From Rhizobium mongolense subsp. loessense (GTDB taxonomy: Bacteria; Pseudomonadota; Alphaproteobacteria; Rhizobiales; Rhizobiaceae): a DNA stretch of 64,000 nt. Below the pieces are notes generated by a model, which had not been told where the DNA came from, did no database searches, and saw nothing but the letters and a program-made list of their open reading frames with translations. The stretch covers positions 62,001 to 126,000 of the forward strand of contig NZ_FMTM01000009.1 in assembly GCF_900099775.1 (NCBI RefSeq), written 5' to 3'. Made by a program: the position numbers and the translations under genes. Of this stretch, positions 7,698 to 17,250 are shown one piece after another. Position 1 is the stretch's first letter. The number at the start of each line of letters is the position of its first letter.

Positions 7698-9325
7698 TGA
7701 TCCGTCTTGCAGGTGGGGAAGTGGTGGATCCGGTCAATGGTCCGACCGGCGATCGCGACGTCTGGATCAAGGATGGCGTCATCATCGAAAAGCCGGTCTC
7801 AAAGAGGGCCGACAAAACCTATGACGTTTCGGGCTGCCTCGTCATGGCCGGTGCAATAGACATCCACTCGCATATCGGCGGCGGCAACGTCAATACGGCG
7901 CGACTTCTGTTGCCCGAACAGCATGCCGCGCACCTCAAACGGCCGTTGCACACGCCGCTTTCAAACGCCGGGTGGTCTACCTTCAACACGGGATGCCTTT
8001 ACGCTCAGATGGGTTTTACCACCGTGGTAGAGCCCGCCATGTCGCCTTCGAACGCGCTTCATACCCACATGGAGCTTGCCGACATCCCGATCATCGACAA
8101 GGCAACGCTTGCAATCCTCGGCAATGACGATTTCCTTCTGTCGATGATCAGGGACAACGCCTCGTCGGCGATGATCGACGATTACGTGGGTTGGACCGTA
8201 TCGACGGCAAGATCGCTCGGCGTGAAGGTGATCAATGCCGGCGCAGCAGCCGCCTTCAAGGAAAACATCCGCAGCTTCGCCTTCGACGACGTCGTGCCAT
8301 CCTACGGGGTCACTTCCCGCAAGATCGTCGAGACGCTGCAGTCCGCCGTCGGTCGTCTGGGCATTCCTCACCCTCTCCATGTCCACGCCAATAACCTCGG
8401 TATCGCCGGAAACGCGGTAACGGCTGCTGAGACAATTCGCGCCTCGCAAGGCCAACCGATCCATCTCGCACACCTGCAGTTTTATGGTTACGGCACCGAA
8501 GGCAAACGCGGCTTTTCCTCCGAGGCTGCCCGTCTTGCCGATCTGGTCAACAGCACGGAAAACGTGACGATCGACGTCGGCCAGGTGATGTTCGGCCAGA
8601 CAGTGACAATCTCATCCGACGTCATAAGGCAGTATTCCGGAATGCGAACGGCAAGTCCGAAAAAGTCCATTCTCTTTGACGGCGACGGAAACGGCGGCGG
8701 CATTGTCCCCTATCGCTATCGCAAGGACTACTATGGTTCGCTGCAATGGGCGGTGGGGCTCGAGCTGTTCTTGCTGATCAACGACCCATGGCGGGTTTTC
8801 TTCACCACCGACCATCCGAACGGCGCCCCCTTCACGGCCTATCCCGAACTGTTCGAGTTGCTGATGTGCCGCGATGTCCGCAATGCCAAGATGGACGAGC
8901 TCGACCGCTCCGCGCTGGAGCTTACCACGCTCGCCTCGATTTCCCGCGAATATACGCTTGAGGAGGTTGCGGTCATGACGCGAGCAGCGCCGGCGAGGCT
9001 GCTTGGCCTCGATGACCGTGGGCACCTCGGCCCAGGCGCAATCGCGGACATCGCCGTCTACCGGAAAGGACAGGATGTCCAAAGGATGTTCCGCGATGCG
9101 GCTCTGGTGTTCAAGAACGGCGACCTAGTCGTCGAGGACGGCGTCGTCACGCACTATCGTTGGGGAAAGACGGTGCACCTCAATTTGCCGCCCGACAAGG
9201 GCATCACCAAGCGCATGCAAGCCTATCACGAAGATCGCTACGGGCTGTCGCTCGACTGGTTCACCTTTCCGGATTCAGCGATTTGTCGCGAAAACCCTTT
9301 TGCGGAGGTCGCATGCAGGAGCTGA
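7694..9325 (+). CDS. fhcA: Formyltransferase/hydrolase complex subunit A (formyl hydrolase)
   Basis: FhcA is the amidohydrolase-fold subunit that releases formate from formyl-methylofuran. The 543-residue product starts with a dihydroorotase-like beta-domain and has the metal-binding HxH as H58 and H60 in AIDIHSHIGGGN. Later candidate metal ligands are in HAHNLG-like HVHANNLG (about residue 230), HLAHLQFYGYG (about 258) and FTTDHPNGAPF (about 373). The ATG at 7694 overlaps the fhcB stop (ATGA), and its 3' end overlaps fhcD by 13 bp, so the four fhc genes are translationally linked. Size and motifs agree with the family over the whole length. Confidence 0.9.
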   Translation: MMIRLAGGEVVDPVNGPTGDRDVWIKDGVIIEKPVSKRADKTYDVSGCLVMAGAIDIHSHIGGGNVNTARLLLPEQHAAHLKRPLHTPLSNAGWSTFNTGCLYAQMGFTTVVEPAMSPSNALHTHMELADIPIIDKATLAILGNDDFLLSMIRDNASSAMIDDYVGWTVSTARSLGVKVINAGAAAAFKENIRSFAFDDVVPSYGVTSRKIVETLQSAVGRLGIPHPLHVHANNLGIAGNAVTAAETIRASQGQPIHLAHLQFYGYGTEGKRGFSSEAARLADLVNSTENVTIDVGQVMFGQTVTISSDVIRQYSGMRTASPKKSILFDGDGNGGGIVPYRYRKDYYGSLQWAVGLELFLLINDPWRVFFTTDHPNGAPFTAYPELFELLMCRDVRNAKMDELDRSALELTTLASISREYTLEEVAVMTRAAPARLLGLDDRGHLGPGAIADIAVYRKGQDVQRMFRDAALVFKNGDLVVEDGVVTHYRWGKTVHLNLPPDKGITKRMQAYHEDRYGLSLDWFTFPDSAICRENPFAEVACRS

Positions 9326-10221
9326 TCCGCAACGGCATCGAGATCGACGACACGTTCGCTGAGGCGTTCGGCATGCGTGCGACTGCAATCATCATCACCG
9401 CGCCGAGCCTGAAGTGGGCGCGCCAGGCGGCGACCACCATGACGGGCTTTGCGACCTCCGTCATCGGCTGTGGTTGCGAAGCGGCGATCGACATCGACAT
9501 TCCGGCGTCCGAGACACCGGATGGGCGTCCGGGCTGCCGCGTAATGATCTTTGCGATGGGGACGGACGAGCTGCAGAAGCAGTTGAAAACCAGGCTCGGT
9601 CAATGCGTTCTGACCTCACCCGGCAGCGCCTGTTTTTCCGGGCTCGAAGGCAGCGCCTCGCTCGATCTCGGATCATCCCTGCGCTATTTCGGCGACGGGT
9701 GGCAGATCTCCAAGAAGTTCGGCGGCAAGCATTATTGGCGGGTGCCGGTCATGGATGGCGAATTTCTGTGCGAGGCGAAGACCGGTTTGACGAAAGCGGC
9801 GGTTGGCGGTGGAAACCTCTTCCTGCTCGCCACGGACGGCGAAAAGGCGCTGGCGGCGGCCGAGCGCGCCGTGGCGGCGATTGAGAAGGTTCCCGGCGCA
9901 ATCATGCCTTTCCCCGGCGGCATCGTACGCTCCGGCTCGAAAATCGGCGGCAAGTACAAGGGCATGATGGCTTCGACCAACGATGCCTATGCTCCCACAC
10001 TACGGGGGGTGACCAGGAGTGCGCTTGGTCCCGACATCAATGCAATCCTTGAAATCGTCATCGACGGGGAGACGAGCGAGGCGGTGGCTGCGGCGATGCG
10101 TGCCGGGCTGAAGGCGGTCATCAATTTCGGGCCGCGGCGCGGCGCCTTGCGCATCAGCGCGGGGAACTATGGCGGCAAACTCGGCAAGTTCCATTATCAT
10201 CTGAGGGATCTCCTGCCATGA
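9313..10221 (+). CDS. fhcD: Formyl-methylofuran:H4MPT formyltransferase
   Basis: FhcD (Ftr) moves the formyl group from 5-formyl-H4MPT to the methylofuran amine before FhcA cleaves it. The 302-residue product is full length and shows typical Ftr stretches: AEAFGMRATAIIITA near the start, SVIGCGCEAAID near residue 55, FFGDGWQISKKF-like YFGDGWQISKKFGGK near residue 125 and SGSKIGGKYKGMMASTNDAY near residue 210. The ATG at 9313 follows TGCGGAGGTCGC inside the end of fhcA. The stop overlaps the fhcC start by 4 bp. The frame is open upstream to 9160, but that part is an fhcA shadow. Confidence 0.92.
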   Translation: MQELIRNGIEIDDTFAEAFGMRATAIIITAPSLKWARQAATTMTGFATSVIGCGCEAAIDIDIPASETPDGRPGCRVMIFAMGTDELQKQLKTRLGQCVLTSPGSACFSGLEGSASLDLGSSLRYFGDGWQISKKFGGKHYWRVPVMDGEFLCEAKTGLTKAAVGGGNLFLLATDGEKALAAAERAVAAIEKVPGAIMPFPGGIVRSGSKIGGKYKGMMASTNDAYAPTLRGVTRSALGPDINAILEIVIDGETSEAVAAAMRAGLKAVINFGPRRGALRISAGNYGGKLGKFHYHLRDLLP

Positions 10222-11030
10222 AGCCGCTGACCTTCACCCTTCGCTCAGAACCGGATGAAAGGCTCGACCTGTCCGGCTTGACGCCCCAAAAGCTCAACGG
10301 CATGCAGCCTGCCGACATCGCCAGATTGCCGGTGGGAACGAGCCGGCGTCCCGCCACGGTGGGCGATGTCTTCAAGGTGGCGGGCAGGGATATCTCGAGC
10401 ATTGTGTTTTCAGGCGGCAGCGGGCGCTTCGACCTCGTCGGAGCGGAGATGACGACGGGACAGATCCGCGTCGAGGGCGATGTCGGCGCCCGCGCCGGTC
10501 GCCGCATGGCTGGCGGCCTCCTGAAGATCGAAGGAAGGGCCGGTTTGCAGGCGGGGTCGGGGATGCGGAACGGGCGCATCGAGATCGCCGGTGATGCAGG
10601 CGACGGCCTTGGCGGGCCGATGGCGGGAGAGATCCATGGCATGACGGGCGGCCTCGTGATTGTTGGCGGCAAGGCCGGCCATCGCCCCGGCGAGAAAATG
10701 CGGCGAGGCATCATCGCTCTATTGAAGGGATGCGGCGATTACGCCGGTCTTGGCATGACCGCCGGGACGATCGTTGCCATCGGACGCGTCGGTCTTTATC
10801 CCGGCCACTTGATGAAGCGCGGATCGCTTCTGTTCGACCGGCGACCGGCGGCTCTTTCGCCGACGTTCATCGATTGCGGCCGCGTCGAAATCGTCTTTCC
10901 GGCACTGTTCGACCGCTATCTGATGAAAGACAAAATCCTCGACCGGCCGCTGCTCGGCAAAAAACCTTTCCGTTTCGGTGGTGACAATGCGGTCTTGGGC
11001 AAGGGCGAAATCATGTTTCCGCGGGGTTGA
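10218..11030 (+). CDS. fhcC: Formyltransferase/hydrolase complex subunit C
   Basis: FhcC is the beta-helix subunit related to FwdC and the C-terminal domain of glutamate synthase. The 270-residue product shows the expected series of Gly-rich turns from about residue 85 to 190 (GDVGARAGRRMAGG, GRAGLQAGSGMRNG, GDAGDGLGGPMAGE, GKAGHRPGEKMRRG), each with a GxxGxxxGxxMxxG pattern. It scaffolds the complex and has no catalytic residues of its own. Its start overlaps fhcD (ATGA). It ends 36 bp before the convergent cbbR stop, so the fhc operon ends here. Confidence 0.88.
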   Translation: MKPLTFTLRSEPDERLDLSGLTPQKLNGMQPADIARLPVGTSRRPATVGDVFKVAGRDISSIVFSGGSGRFDLVGAEMTTGQIRVEGDVGARAGRRMAGGLLKIEGRAGLQAGSGMRNGRIEIAGDAGDGLGGPMAGEIHGMTGGLVIVGGKAGHRPGEKMRRGIIALLKGCGDYAGLGMTAGTIVAIGRVGLYPGHLMKRGSLLFDRRPAALSPTFIDCGRVEIVFPALFDRYLMKDKILDRPLLGKKPFRFGGDNAVLGKGEIMFPRG

Positions 11031-11066
11031 GCCGTGGCCGTCCGCTTTAAGATCGGCCGAAGATCT

Positions 11067-12011
11067 TCAATCGGATTGCTGCAACATCGGGTAAAGCTTG
11101 TCGAAGAAGGGCAGGCATTGGGCTCCCCGCTCACGCAGGAACACCTGAAAGGCACTCATCGCCGGGGAGATGGTTCTGTCCGTCCGCGTGACCGAAAACC
11201 ATTGCCTGCGGATCGGCATGCCGATGACGTCGAGGGTGACGAGTTTGCCGAACTCCAGCTCCATGGCGATGGTATGGGCCGAAATGAAGGCGATGCCGAG
11301 GCCGGCCATGACGGCCTGTTTGATCGTCTCGTTCGACGACATCTCGGTTCCCAGATCATCGAGCCTGCCAGGAATCTCGCCGAGAAAGATTTCCAGCGAT
11401 ATGCGCGTGCCCGAACCGGGTTCTCGGACAAGAAAATGTTCCTTTGCGATCTCCTCTTTGGTGATGTCCCGTTGTCCGGCCAAGGGATGGTCGGGCGGTG
11501 CGACCATCACCAGCGGATGGTCGCCGAATCCCACCGAGTGCAACGGCATGTCCTTGGGCGGACGGCCCATCAGGGCGATGTCGACGTCATGGTTCTTAAG
11601 CTTTGTAATGATTTCTGCCCGGTTGCCGATTGCGAGCGAAACGGCGATCCCGGGATGGCTCTTGCGGAAGGTCGCCATCATGTTCGGCGCAAAGTATTTT
11701 GCGGTCGAGACGACGCCGAGGGCGAGGGTGCCGGTGCGCACGCCCTTGATTGCATCGACTTCGTCGTCCAGCTGGCGCAGCCTTTCTTCGATCATCTGGG
11801 CGGCATCGATGAAAGCAAGGCCTGCCGCCGTTGGACGAATTCCGTCATTCGTCCGGTCGAAAAGGATGATGCCGGCATCCTCCTCAATCTGCTTGAGCTG
11901 GATGGTGACGGCCGAAGGGGTGAGGCCGAGCGCATTGGCGGCCCGCACGATCGTTCCGTGCCGCGCGATCTCCTGCGTTGCGCGCAAATGGCGAAGCGTG
12001 AGGTTCTTCAT
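11067..12011 (-). CDS. cbbR: LysR-type regulator of the Calvin cycle operon
   Basis: CbbR activates cbb operons in response to metabolites such as RuBP, NADPH or ATP, depending on species. The 314-residue protein has a LysR helix-turn-helix at residues 1-60 (LRHLRATQEIARHGTIVRAA, then LTPSAVTIQLKQIE) and a two-lobed effector domain. It is transcribed away from cbbF across a 117-bp AT-rich gap holding a T-N11-A-type palindrome, the standard arrangement. The ATG at 12011 follows AGAGGAGC-type sequence only weakly. Assignment rests on family plus position; the sequence alone gives a generic LysR protein. Confidence 0.88.
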   Translation of the reverse strand: MKNLTLRHLRATQEIARHGTIVRAANALGLTPSAVTIQLKQIEEDAGIILFDRTNDGIRPTAAGLAFIDAAQMIEERLRQLDDEVDAIKGVRTGTLALGVVSTAKYFAPNMMATFRKSHPGIAVSLAIGNRAEIITKLKNHDVDIALMGRPPKDMPLHSVGFGDHPLVMVAPPDHPLAGQRDITKEEIAKEHFLVREPGSGTRISLEIFLGEIPGRLDDLGTEMSSNETIKQAVMAGLGIAFISAHTIAMELEFGKLVTLDVIGMPIRRQWFSVTRTDRTISPAMSAFQVFLRERGAQCLPFFDKLYPMLQQSD

Positions 12012-12020
12012 CAGAGGAGC

Positions 12021-12070
12021 TTAAATTTAGTTAGCTAACTCGTAAATACAATAAATTTTACTTAACTCAA
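12021..12070. promoter_or_regulatory. Probable CbbR operator and divergent cbb promoter
   Basis: The cbbR-cbbF gap is far more AT-rich than its surroundings. It contains the perfect 10-bp palindrome GTTAGCTAAC (12030-12039) within a TTA-N6-TAA / T-N11-A context typical of LysR sites, followed by a second AT-rich TAAATACAATAAATTTTA segment (12042-12060). These are likely recognition and activation sites for CbbR. Confidence 0.6.
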
Positions 12071-12128
12071 GATTCCTGTTTCGATGTTGCCATGCCCGGG
12101 CAGTGAGGAGCGGGCGGGGAGGTAGGCT

Positions 12129-13178
12129 ATGACTTCGTCGACGCTAGACGCCTTTTTGAATTCCCATATCGGCAGTGGTGGGCCGCATTGCGAAGCTGCC
12201 GCCGTCACGATCAGGCAGCTGGCCGCCGCTGCGGTCACGCTCTACAGCACGATCAATCAGGGTGCGCCCGGCAAGGCCTTTTCGAGAGAACGCGGCCATG
12301 TTGGTCCAGGCGGCGACATAACAAAGGATCTCGACGTCCTGGCCGATGCCCTTTTCATCGACGCGATGCGAGAGGCGCCTGTCTGCCTCTACGCATCCGA
12401 GGAGCTCGAAGACGCAGCCCTCCTCGATCCGAAAGCTCCGCTTGCAGTCGCCATCGATCCGTTGGACGGCTCCTCGAACATCGACATAAACGCCTCCATC
12501 GGGACGATCTTCTCCATCCTCCCAGCGGCTGGTGATCCGGTCGGCGAGCCTAACGCCTCCTTCTTCCAACGGGGAGACGCCCAACTCGCCGCCGGCTTTT
12601 TCATCTACGGTCCGCAGCTTGCGCTGGTTCTCAGCCTCGGCAGCGGCACTCACGTCTTTGTCTTTTCCTCCGCTGGCGGCGTTTTCATTCAAGCCCACGA
12701 AAGCCTGATCGTTCCACCCAGGACCCAGGAATTCGCGATCAATGCCTCCAACTATCGTCATTGGGACGAAGCCGTCAGGCTTTATGTCGATGATTGCCTG
12801 AAGGGGACGGAAGGGCCGCGTGAAAAGGAATTCAACATGCGGTGGATCGCGGCCGTTGCCGCCGATGCCTATCGCATCCTCATGCGCGGCGGCGTTTACC
12901 TCTATCCCGGCGACACGCGCAGGGGCTATGGCGAGGGCCGGCTGCGGCTGGTCTACGAGGCCAATCCCATCGCTATGCTTATTGAGCAGGCCGGCGGTGC
13001 CGCCACCGACACGATCAGCCGTATTCTGGACCTCACGCCGACGTCACTGCATCAGCGCGTTCCGCTGGTCTTCGGCTCGGCGCGGGAGGTCATGCGCATT
13101 GGGCGCTACCACACCGAGCCGAGCAATATTGCCGAGCGAGCGCCGCTCTTCAGCAATCGCGGTCTCTTCAGGGCCTGA
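12129..13178 (+). CDS. cbbF: Fructose-1,6-bisphosphatase, class I
   Basis: CbbF removes the C1 phosphate of fructose 1,6-bisphosphate (and, in many cbb enzymes, sedoheptulose 1,7-bisphosphate) in RuBP regeneration. The 349-residue protein shows the metal site YASEELED near residue 95 and the active-site signature IDPLDGSSNIDIN near residue 115, plus GGVYLYPGDTRRG near residue 255. The ATG at 12129 follows GGGGAGGTAGGCT. It is the first gene of the cbb operon, 14 bp before cbbP. Confidence 0.94.
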   Translation: MTSSTLDAFLNSHIGSGGPHCEAAAVTIRQLAAAAVTLYSTINQGAPGKAFSRERGHVGPGGDITKDLDVLADALFIDAMREAPVCLYASEELEDAALLDPKAPLAVAIDPLDGSSNIDINASIGTIFSILPAAGDPVGEPNASFFQRGDAQLAAGFFIYGPQLALVLSLGSGTHVFVFSSAGGVFIQAHESLIVPPRTQEFAINASNYRHWDEAVRLYVDDCLKGTEGPREKEFNMRWIAAVAADAYRILMRGGVYLYPGDTRRGYGEGRLRLVYEANPIAMLIEQAGGAATDTISRILDLTPTSLHQRVPLVFGSAREVMRIGRYHTEPSNIAERAPLFSNRGLFRA

Positions 13179-13192
13179 TTGGAGAACAAGAC

Positions 13193-14065
13193 ATGTCGGC
13201 AAGGCATCCCATCATTTCGATTACCGGATCGTCGGGCGCCGGAACCACGTCGGTCAAGCGGATATTCGAGCAGATCTTCAGGCGCGAGAAAATCGAAGCG
13301 GCCTTCATCGAGGGAGACGCATTTCACCGCTACGACCGGCAGGCCATGAAGGAAAAGGTGGCCGAGGAGGAACGGAACGGCAATCCAAATTTCACCCATT
13401 TCAACGCAGAGGCCAATGAACTGGAGACGCTCGAAGCCGTTTTCGAGGAATATGGTCGCAGCGGTACGGGCCACACAAGGACCTATATCCACGATGAACA
13501 GGAGGCCGCGCGCTTTGACGTCCCGCCGGGCAGCTTCACGCCATGGCGCGATTTTCCCAAAAGCGACCTGCTCTTTTATGAAGGGCTGCACGGATGCGCG
13601 GTGACGGACAAGGTCAATCTCGCCCGTCACGCCGACCTGAAGATCGGCGTCGTGCCTGTCATCAATCTCGAATGGATCCAGAAGATCCACCGTGACCGCG
13701 AAGCGCGCGGCTATTCCACCGAAGCGGTCATGGACGTCATCTTGCGGCGCATGCCCGACTATGTACGCTTCATCACGCCGCAGTTCACGCTGACCGATAT
13801 CAACTTCCAGCGGGTGCCGATCGTCGACACATCCAACCCGTTCATCGCGCGCTGGATCCCGACGCCTGACGAATCGATGCTCGTCATCCGCTTCGCGAGA
13901 CCGCGCGGCATCGATTTCCCCTATCTGCTGTCGATGATCCACGACTCGTTCATGTCGCGCGCCAATTCCATCGTGGTGCCGGGAAACAAGCTCGATCTCG
14001 CCATGCAGCTGATCCTGACACCCCTGATCATGCAACTGATCGAACGCAAAAACCGCGCCTCATGA
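13193..14065 (+). CDS. cbbP: Phosphoribulokinase
   Basis: CbbP phosphorylates ribulose 5-phosphate to RuBP. The 290-residue length is that of octameric proteobacterial enzymes. The P-loop reads ITGSSGAGTTSVKR near residue 10, with Thr where most kinases have Lys, as is normal for this class. Other family stretches are FHRYDR near residue 45 and FYEGLHGC near residue 130. The ATG at 13193 follows GGAGAACAAG. The stop overlaps an ATG of the transketolase frame (ATGA). With RuBisCO it makes the pathway-specific pair of the Calvin cycle. Confidence 0.95.
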   Translation: MSARHPIISITGSSGAGTTSVKRIFEQIFRREKIEAAFIEGDAFHRYDRQAMKEKVAEEERNGNPNFTHFNAEANELETLEAVFEEYGRSGTGHTRTYIHDEQEAARFDVPPGSFTPWRDFPKSDLLFYEGLHGCAVTDKVNLARHADLKIGVVPVINLEWIQKIHRDREARGYSTEAVMDVILRRMPDYVRFITPQFTLTDINFQRVPIVDTSNPFIARWIPTPDESMLVIRFARPRGIDFPYLLSMIHDSFMSRANSIVVPGNKLDLAMQLILTPLIMQLIERKNRAS

Positions 14066-14076
14066 GGATGAAAGCG

Positions 14077-16089
14077 ATGAACACGCAACTCCAGCCGCAG
14101 GGCATTATCGAGTCCGCTATCGTAACGGAACAAGACATGGCCGATGCCATCAGGGCGCTTGCCATGGATGGCGTTCAAAAAGCCAATTCTGGCCATCCTG
14201 GCATGCCGATGGGCATGGCCGACGTCGCAACGGTGCTGTTCAACCGCTTCATCAAGATCGATCCCTCGCACCCCGATTGGCCCGATCGCGATCGCTTCGT
14301 TCTTTCGGCCGGCCACGGTTCGATGCTGCAATATGCGCTTCACTACCTGATCGGCTATGAGGATATGACGGTTGAGGAGCTGCAGCGGTTCCGCCAGCTA
14401 GGCGCCAGGACTGCAGGGCATCCCGAGTATGGTCACGCCCTCGGCATCGAGACGACCACGGGTCCACTGGGCCAGGGTATCGCAACGGCGGTCGGCATGG
14501 CGCTTGCCGAGCGCATGTCCAATGCGCGCTATGGCGACGGGCTCGTTGATCACTATACCTATGTCATCGCCGGTGACGGATGCCTGCAGGAGGGCATCAG
14601 CCATGAAGCGATCGACCTTGCCGGCCATTTGAAGCTGTCGCGGCTGATCGTGTTCTGGGACAACAATTCCATCTCGATCGACGGTCCCACCAGCCTCTCG
14701 ACCTCGATGAACCAGCTGGCACGCTTCCAGGCGGCGGGCTTCGACATGCAGGAGATCGACGGGCACGATTTCGATGCGATCGGCCGGGCGATTTCCCGGG
14801 CAAAGGTTTCGAACAAGCCTTCGCTCATCTCCTGCCGTACCATCATCGGCAAGGGCGCTCCAAATCTTCAGGGGTCGGAGAAGACGCATGGCGCGCCGCT
14901 CGGCGAAGCCGAAGTCGCCGCGGCAAGACACGCCTTGAAATGGACAGCGGCGCCGTTTGAGGTTCCTGAGTCTATTTTGGAACGCTGGAGCGATGCTGCC
15001 GCACGCGGGGCAGCCGAGCGGGTCAAATGGCTCAACCGCGTTGCTTCAGCTCCCGAAGGCGCCGCCTTCCTGAGCACCGTAGACCGTGAGATCGACACAT
15101 CACTCTTCGATGAACTTGCCGCGTTTCGGCAAACGCATCAGGCCAAGGCGACCAAGGTCGCCACGCGCAAGGCCTCCGAAATGGTTCTTGGCATCATCAA
15201 CGCCGCGACGGATTTGACGATCGGCGGCTCGGCGGACCTAACCCATTCCAACCTGACGCTGACCGCGGGAATGGAGCCGATCAAGCCGGGAAGTTACGCT
15301 GGCCGCTATATCCATTATGGCATCCGCGAACACGCAATGGCGGCTGCGATGAACGGCCTTGCCCTGCATGGCGGGTTCATTCCCTATGGCGGCACCTTTC
15401 TTGCCTTCGCCGACTATGCGCGCGGCGCCATCCGCCTCTCGGCACTCATGGGGCAGCAGGTCATCTACGTCATGACGCATGACTCGATCGGCCTTGGAGA
15501 AGACGGGCCGACCCATCAGCCGATCGAGCATCTGGCAATGCTGCGCGCGACGCCCAACCTGAACGTCTATCGTCCGTGCGACATCGTCGAGACGGCCGAA
15601 TGCTGGGAACAGGCTCTCAAGGACCGCAATCGTCCGAGCCTCCTTGTGCTGTCGCGGCAGAACCTGCCGATGTGTCGCCCGGCCAACAGCGAAGAAAACC
15701 GTTCTGCGCGCGGAGCCTACATCCTGCGCGCGACCTCGGAACCATCTTCCGTCACGCTCCTCGCGACCGGTTCCGAGGTCGAAATTGCCTGCGTTGCTGC
15801 CGATATGCTTTCGGCTGAACACGGCATCGGGGCGAGGGTGGTGTCCATGCCGTGCTGGGAGCTATTCGAACAACAACCGTCCGAATACCGCGAGGCAGTG
15901 CTCGGAACTGCTCCGCGGATCGGCATCGAAGCGGCGGCGCGTCTCGGTTGGGACCGATACCTTGGAGACGGTGGCGTTTTCATCGGCATGGAGGGCTTCG
16001 GTGCCAGCGCTCCTGCCGCCGCACTCTATGACCATTTCGGCATCACCTCCGGGGCCGTCGTGGAGGCGGCGCTGAGAATTGCGGCCTGA
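14077..16089 (+). CDS. cbbT: Transketolase of the cbb operon
   Basis: CbbT moves two-carbon units between sugar phosphates with thiamine diphosphate. The product of about 670 residues shows NSGHPGMPMGMAD near residue 30, the TPP motif GDGCLQEGISHEA near residue 165 to DNNSISIDGP, and the pyrimidine domain segment DSIGLGEDGPTHQPIEHLAMLRA near residue 470. An ATG at 14062 overlaps the cbbP stop, but the ATG at 14077 is preferred: GAGG lies 9 bases upstream and the product then begins MNTQLQP, the usual N-terminus. Housekeeping transketolase would be elsewhere. Confidence 0.93.
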   Translation: MNTQLQPQGIIESAIVTEQDMADAIRALAMDGVQKANSGHPGMPMGMADVATVLFNRFIKIDPSHPDWPDRDRFVLSAGHGSMLQYALHYLIGYEDMTVEELQRFRQLGARTAGHPEYGHALGIETTTGPLGQGIATAVGMALAERMSNARYGDGLVDHYTYVIAGDGCLQEGISHEAIDLAGHLKLSRLIVFWDNNSISIDGPTSLSTSMNQLARFQAAGFDMQEIDGHDFDAIGRAISRAKVSNKPSLISCRTIIGKGAPNLQGSEKTHGAPLGEAEVAAARHALKWTAAPFEVPESILERWSDAAARGAAERVKWLNRVASAPEGAAFLSTVDREIDTSLFDELAAFRQTHQAKATKVATRKASEMVLGIINAATDLTIGGSADLTHSNLTLTAGMEPIKPGSYAGRYIHYGIREHAMAAAMNGLALHGGFIPYGGTFLAFADYARGAIRLSALMGQQVIYVMTHDSIGLGEDGPTHQPIEHLAMLRATPNLNVYRPCDIVETAECWEQALKDRNRPSLLVLSRQNLPMCRPANSEENRSARGAYILRATSEPSSVTLLATGSEVEIACVAADMLSAEHGIGARVVSMPCWELFEQQPSEYREAVLGTAPRIGIEAAARLGWDRYLGDGGVFIGMEGFGASAPAAALYDHFGITSGAVVEAALRIAA

Positions 16090-16136
16090 GGTCTCATCAG
16101 GCCAGCCGGACAGTTCAACGTGAAAGGAGCAGGCTG

Positions 16137-17216
16137 ATGGCCCGCATCGCATTACGCCAGCTGCTCGATCATGCAGCGGAATACGGTTATGGCGTTCCCG
16201 CCTTCAACATCAACAATATGGAGCAGGGGCTCGCGGTTATGGAGGCTGCTGCCGCCTGTGACGCTCCCGTTATTCTCCAGGCCTCCAAGGGTGCCCGTGC
16301 CTATGCAAAGGACATCATGCTGGTGCGCATGATCGAGGCTCTTTCGGAGATTTATCCGGCCATTCCCATCTGCGTCCATCAGGACCATGGCAGCGACGAA
16401 GCGACCTGCATGACGGCGATACGCCACGGCTTCACCTCGGTGATGATGGATGGCTCTCTCGAAGCGGATGCCAAAACACCTTCGTCTTACGAGTATAATG
16501 TCGCAATCACAGAACGGGTCACGCGCATTGCCCATTGGCTGGGCGTGTCTGTCGAAGGGGAGCTGGGTGTTCTCGGTTCGCTGGAGAGCGGCACCGGGGC
16601 TGCCGAGGACGGTCATGGCGCTGAAGGTGCTCTATCACATGAGCAGCTTCTGACGGACCCTGACCAGGCCGTCGATTTCGTCGCGCGCACCGGTGTCGAT
16701 GCGCTGGCGATCGCCTGCGGCACGTCTCATGGCGCCTACAAGTTCACCCGGGCGCCGGACGGCGACATTCTGGCGATGAGCGTCATCCAGGCAATTCACC
16801 TCAAGCTGCCGAACACGCATCTTGTCATGCACGGCTCATCCTCGGTCCCGCAGGAGATGCAGGACGTCATCAACCGCTTCGGAGGACGGATGCCGCAGAC
16901 CTACGGCGTGCCCGTCGAGGAGATCGAGCGCGGCATTCGCCATGGGGTCCGCAAGGTCAACATCGATACCGACTGTCGCATGGCGATGGCGGGGCAGTTT
17001 CGCAAGATCGCCGCAGAGCATCCGGAAGAATTCGATCCGCGAAAATTCCTGAAACCGGCAATGGATGCCTTGCGCAATCTCTGCCGTGACCGCTTCGAAC
17101 GTTTTGGCACGGCGGGCAACGCCTCAAGGATCAAGGTTATTGCCTTAGAGGAGATGGCGAGACGCTATGCCGGCGGCGAACTCGATCCGAAAACCACAGC
17201 AGCCAAAGCCGCCTGA
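16137..17216 (+). CDS. cbbA: Class II fructose-bisphosphate aldolase
   Basis: CbbA makes fructose 1,6-bisphosphate (and sedoheptulose 1,7-bisphosphate) from triose phosphate. The 359-residue zinc enzyme shows VPAFNINNMEQ at the substrate end, the zinc ligand segment CVHQDHGSD near residue 80, VEGELGVLG near residue 140, CGTSHGAYKF near residue 200 and MHGSSSVP near residue 230. The ATG at 16137 follows AAAGGAGCAGGCTG. It is 47 bp after cbbT and 34 bp before cbbL in the same operon. Confidence 0.94.
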   Translation: MARIALRQLLDHAAEYGYGVPAFNINNMEQGLAVMEAAAACDAPVILQASKGARAYAKDIMLVRMIEALSEIYPAIPICVHQDHGSDEATCMTAIRHGFTSVMMDGSLEADAKTPSSYEYNVAITERVTRIAHWLGVSVEGELGVLGSLESGTGAAEDGHGAEGALSHEQLLTDPDQAVDFVARTGVDALAIACGTSHGAYKFTRAPDGDILAMSVIQAIHLKLPNTHLVMHGSSSVPQEMQDVINRFGGRMPQTYGVPVEEIERGIRHGVRKVNIDTDCRMAMAGQFRKIAAEHPEEFDPRKFLKPAMDALRNLCRDRFERFGTAGNASRIKVIALEEMARRYAGGELDPKTTAAKAA

Positions 17217-17250
17217 GCGGCGATCCGGAAGACAACGAGAGGACCAAGCC

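Noticed and set aside
11034..12038. Forward open frame across cbbR
   Set aside because: Shadow of a gene that has LysR features and the correct promoter side.
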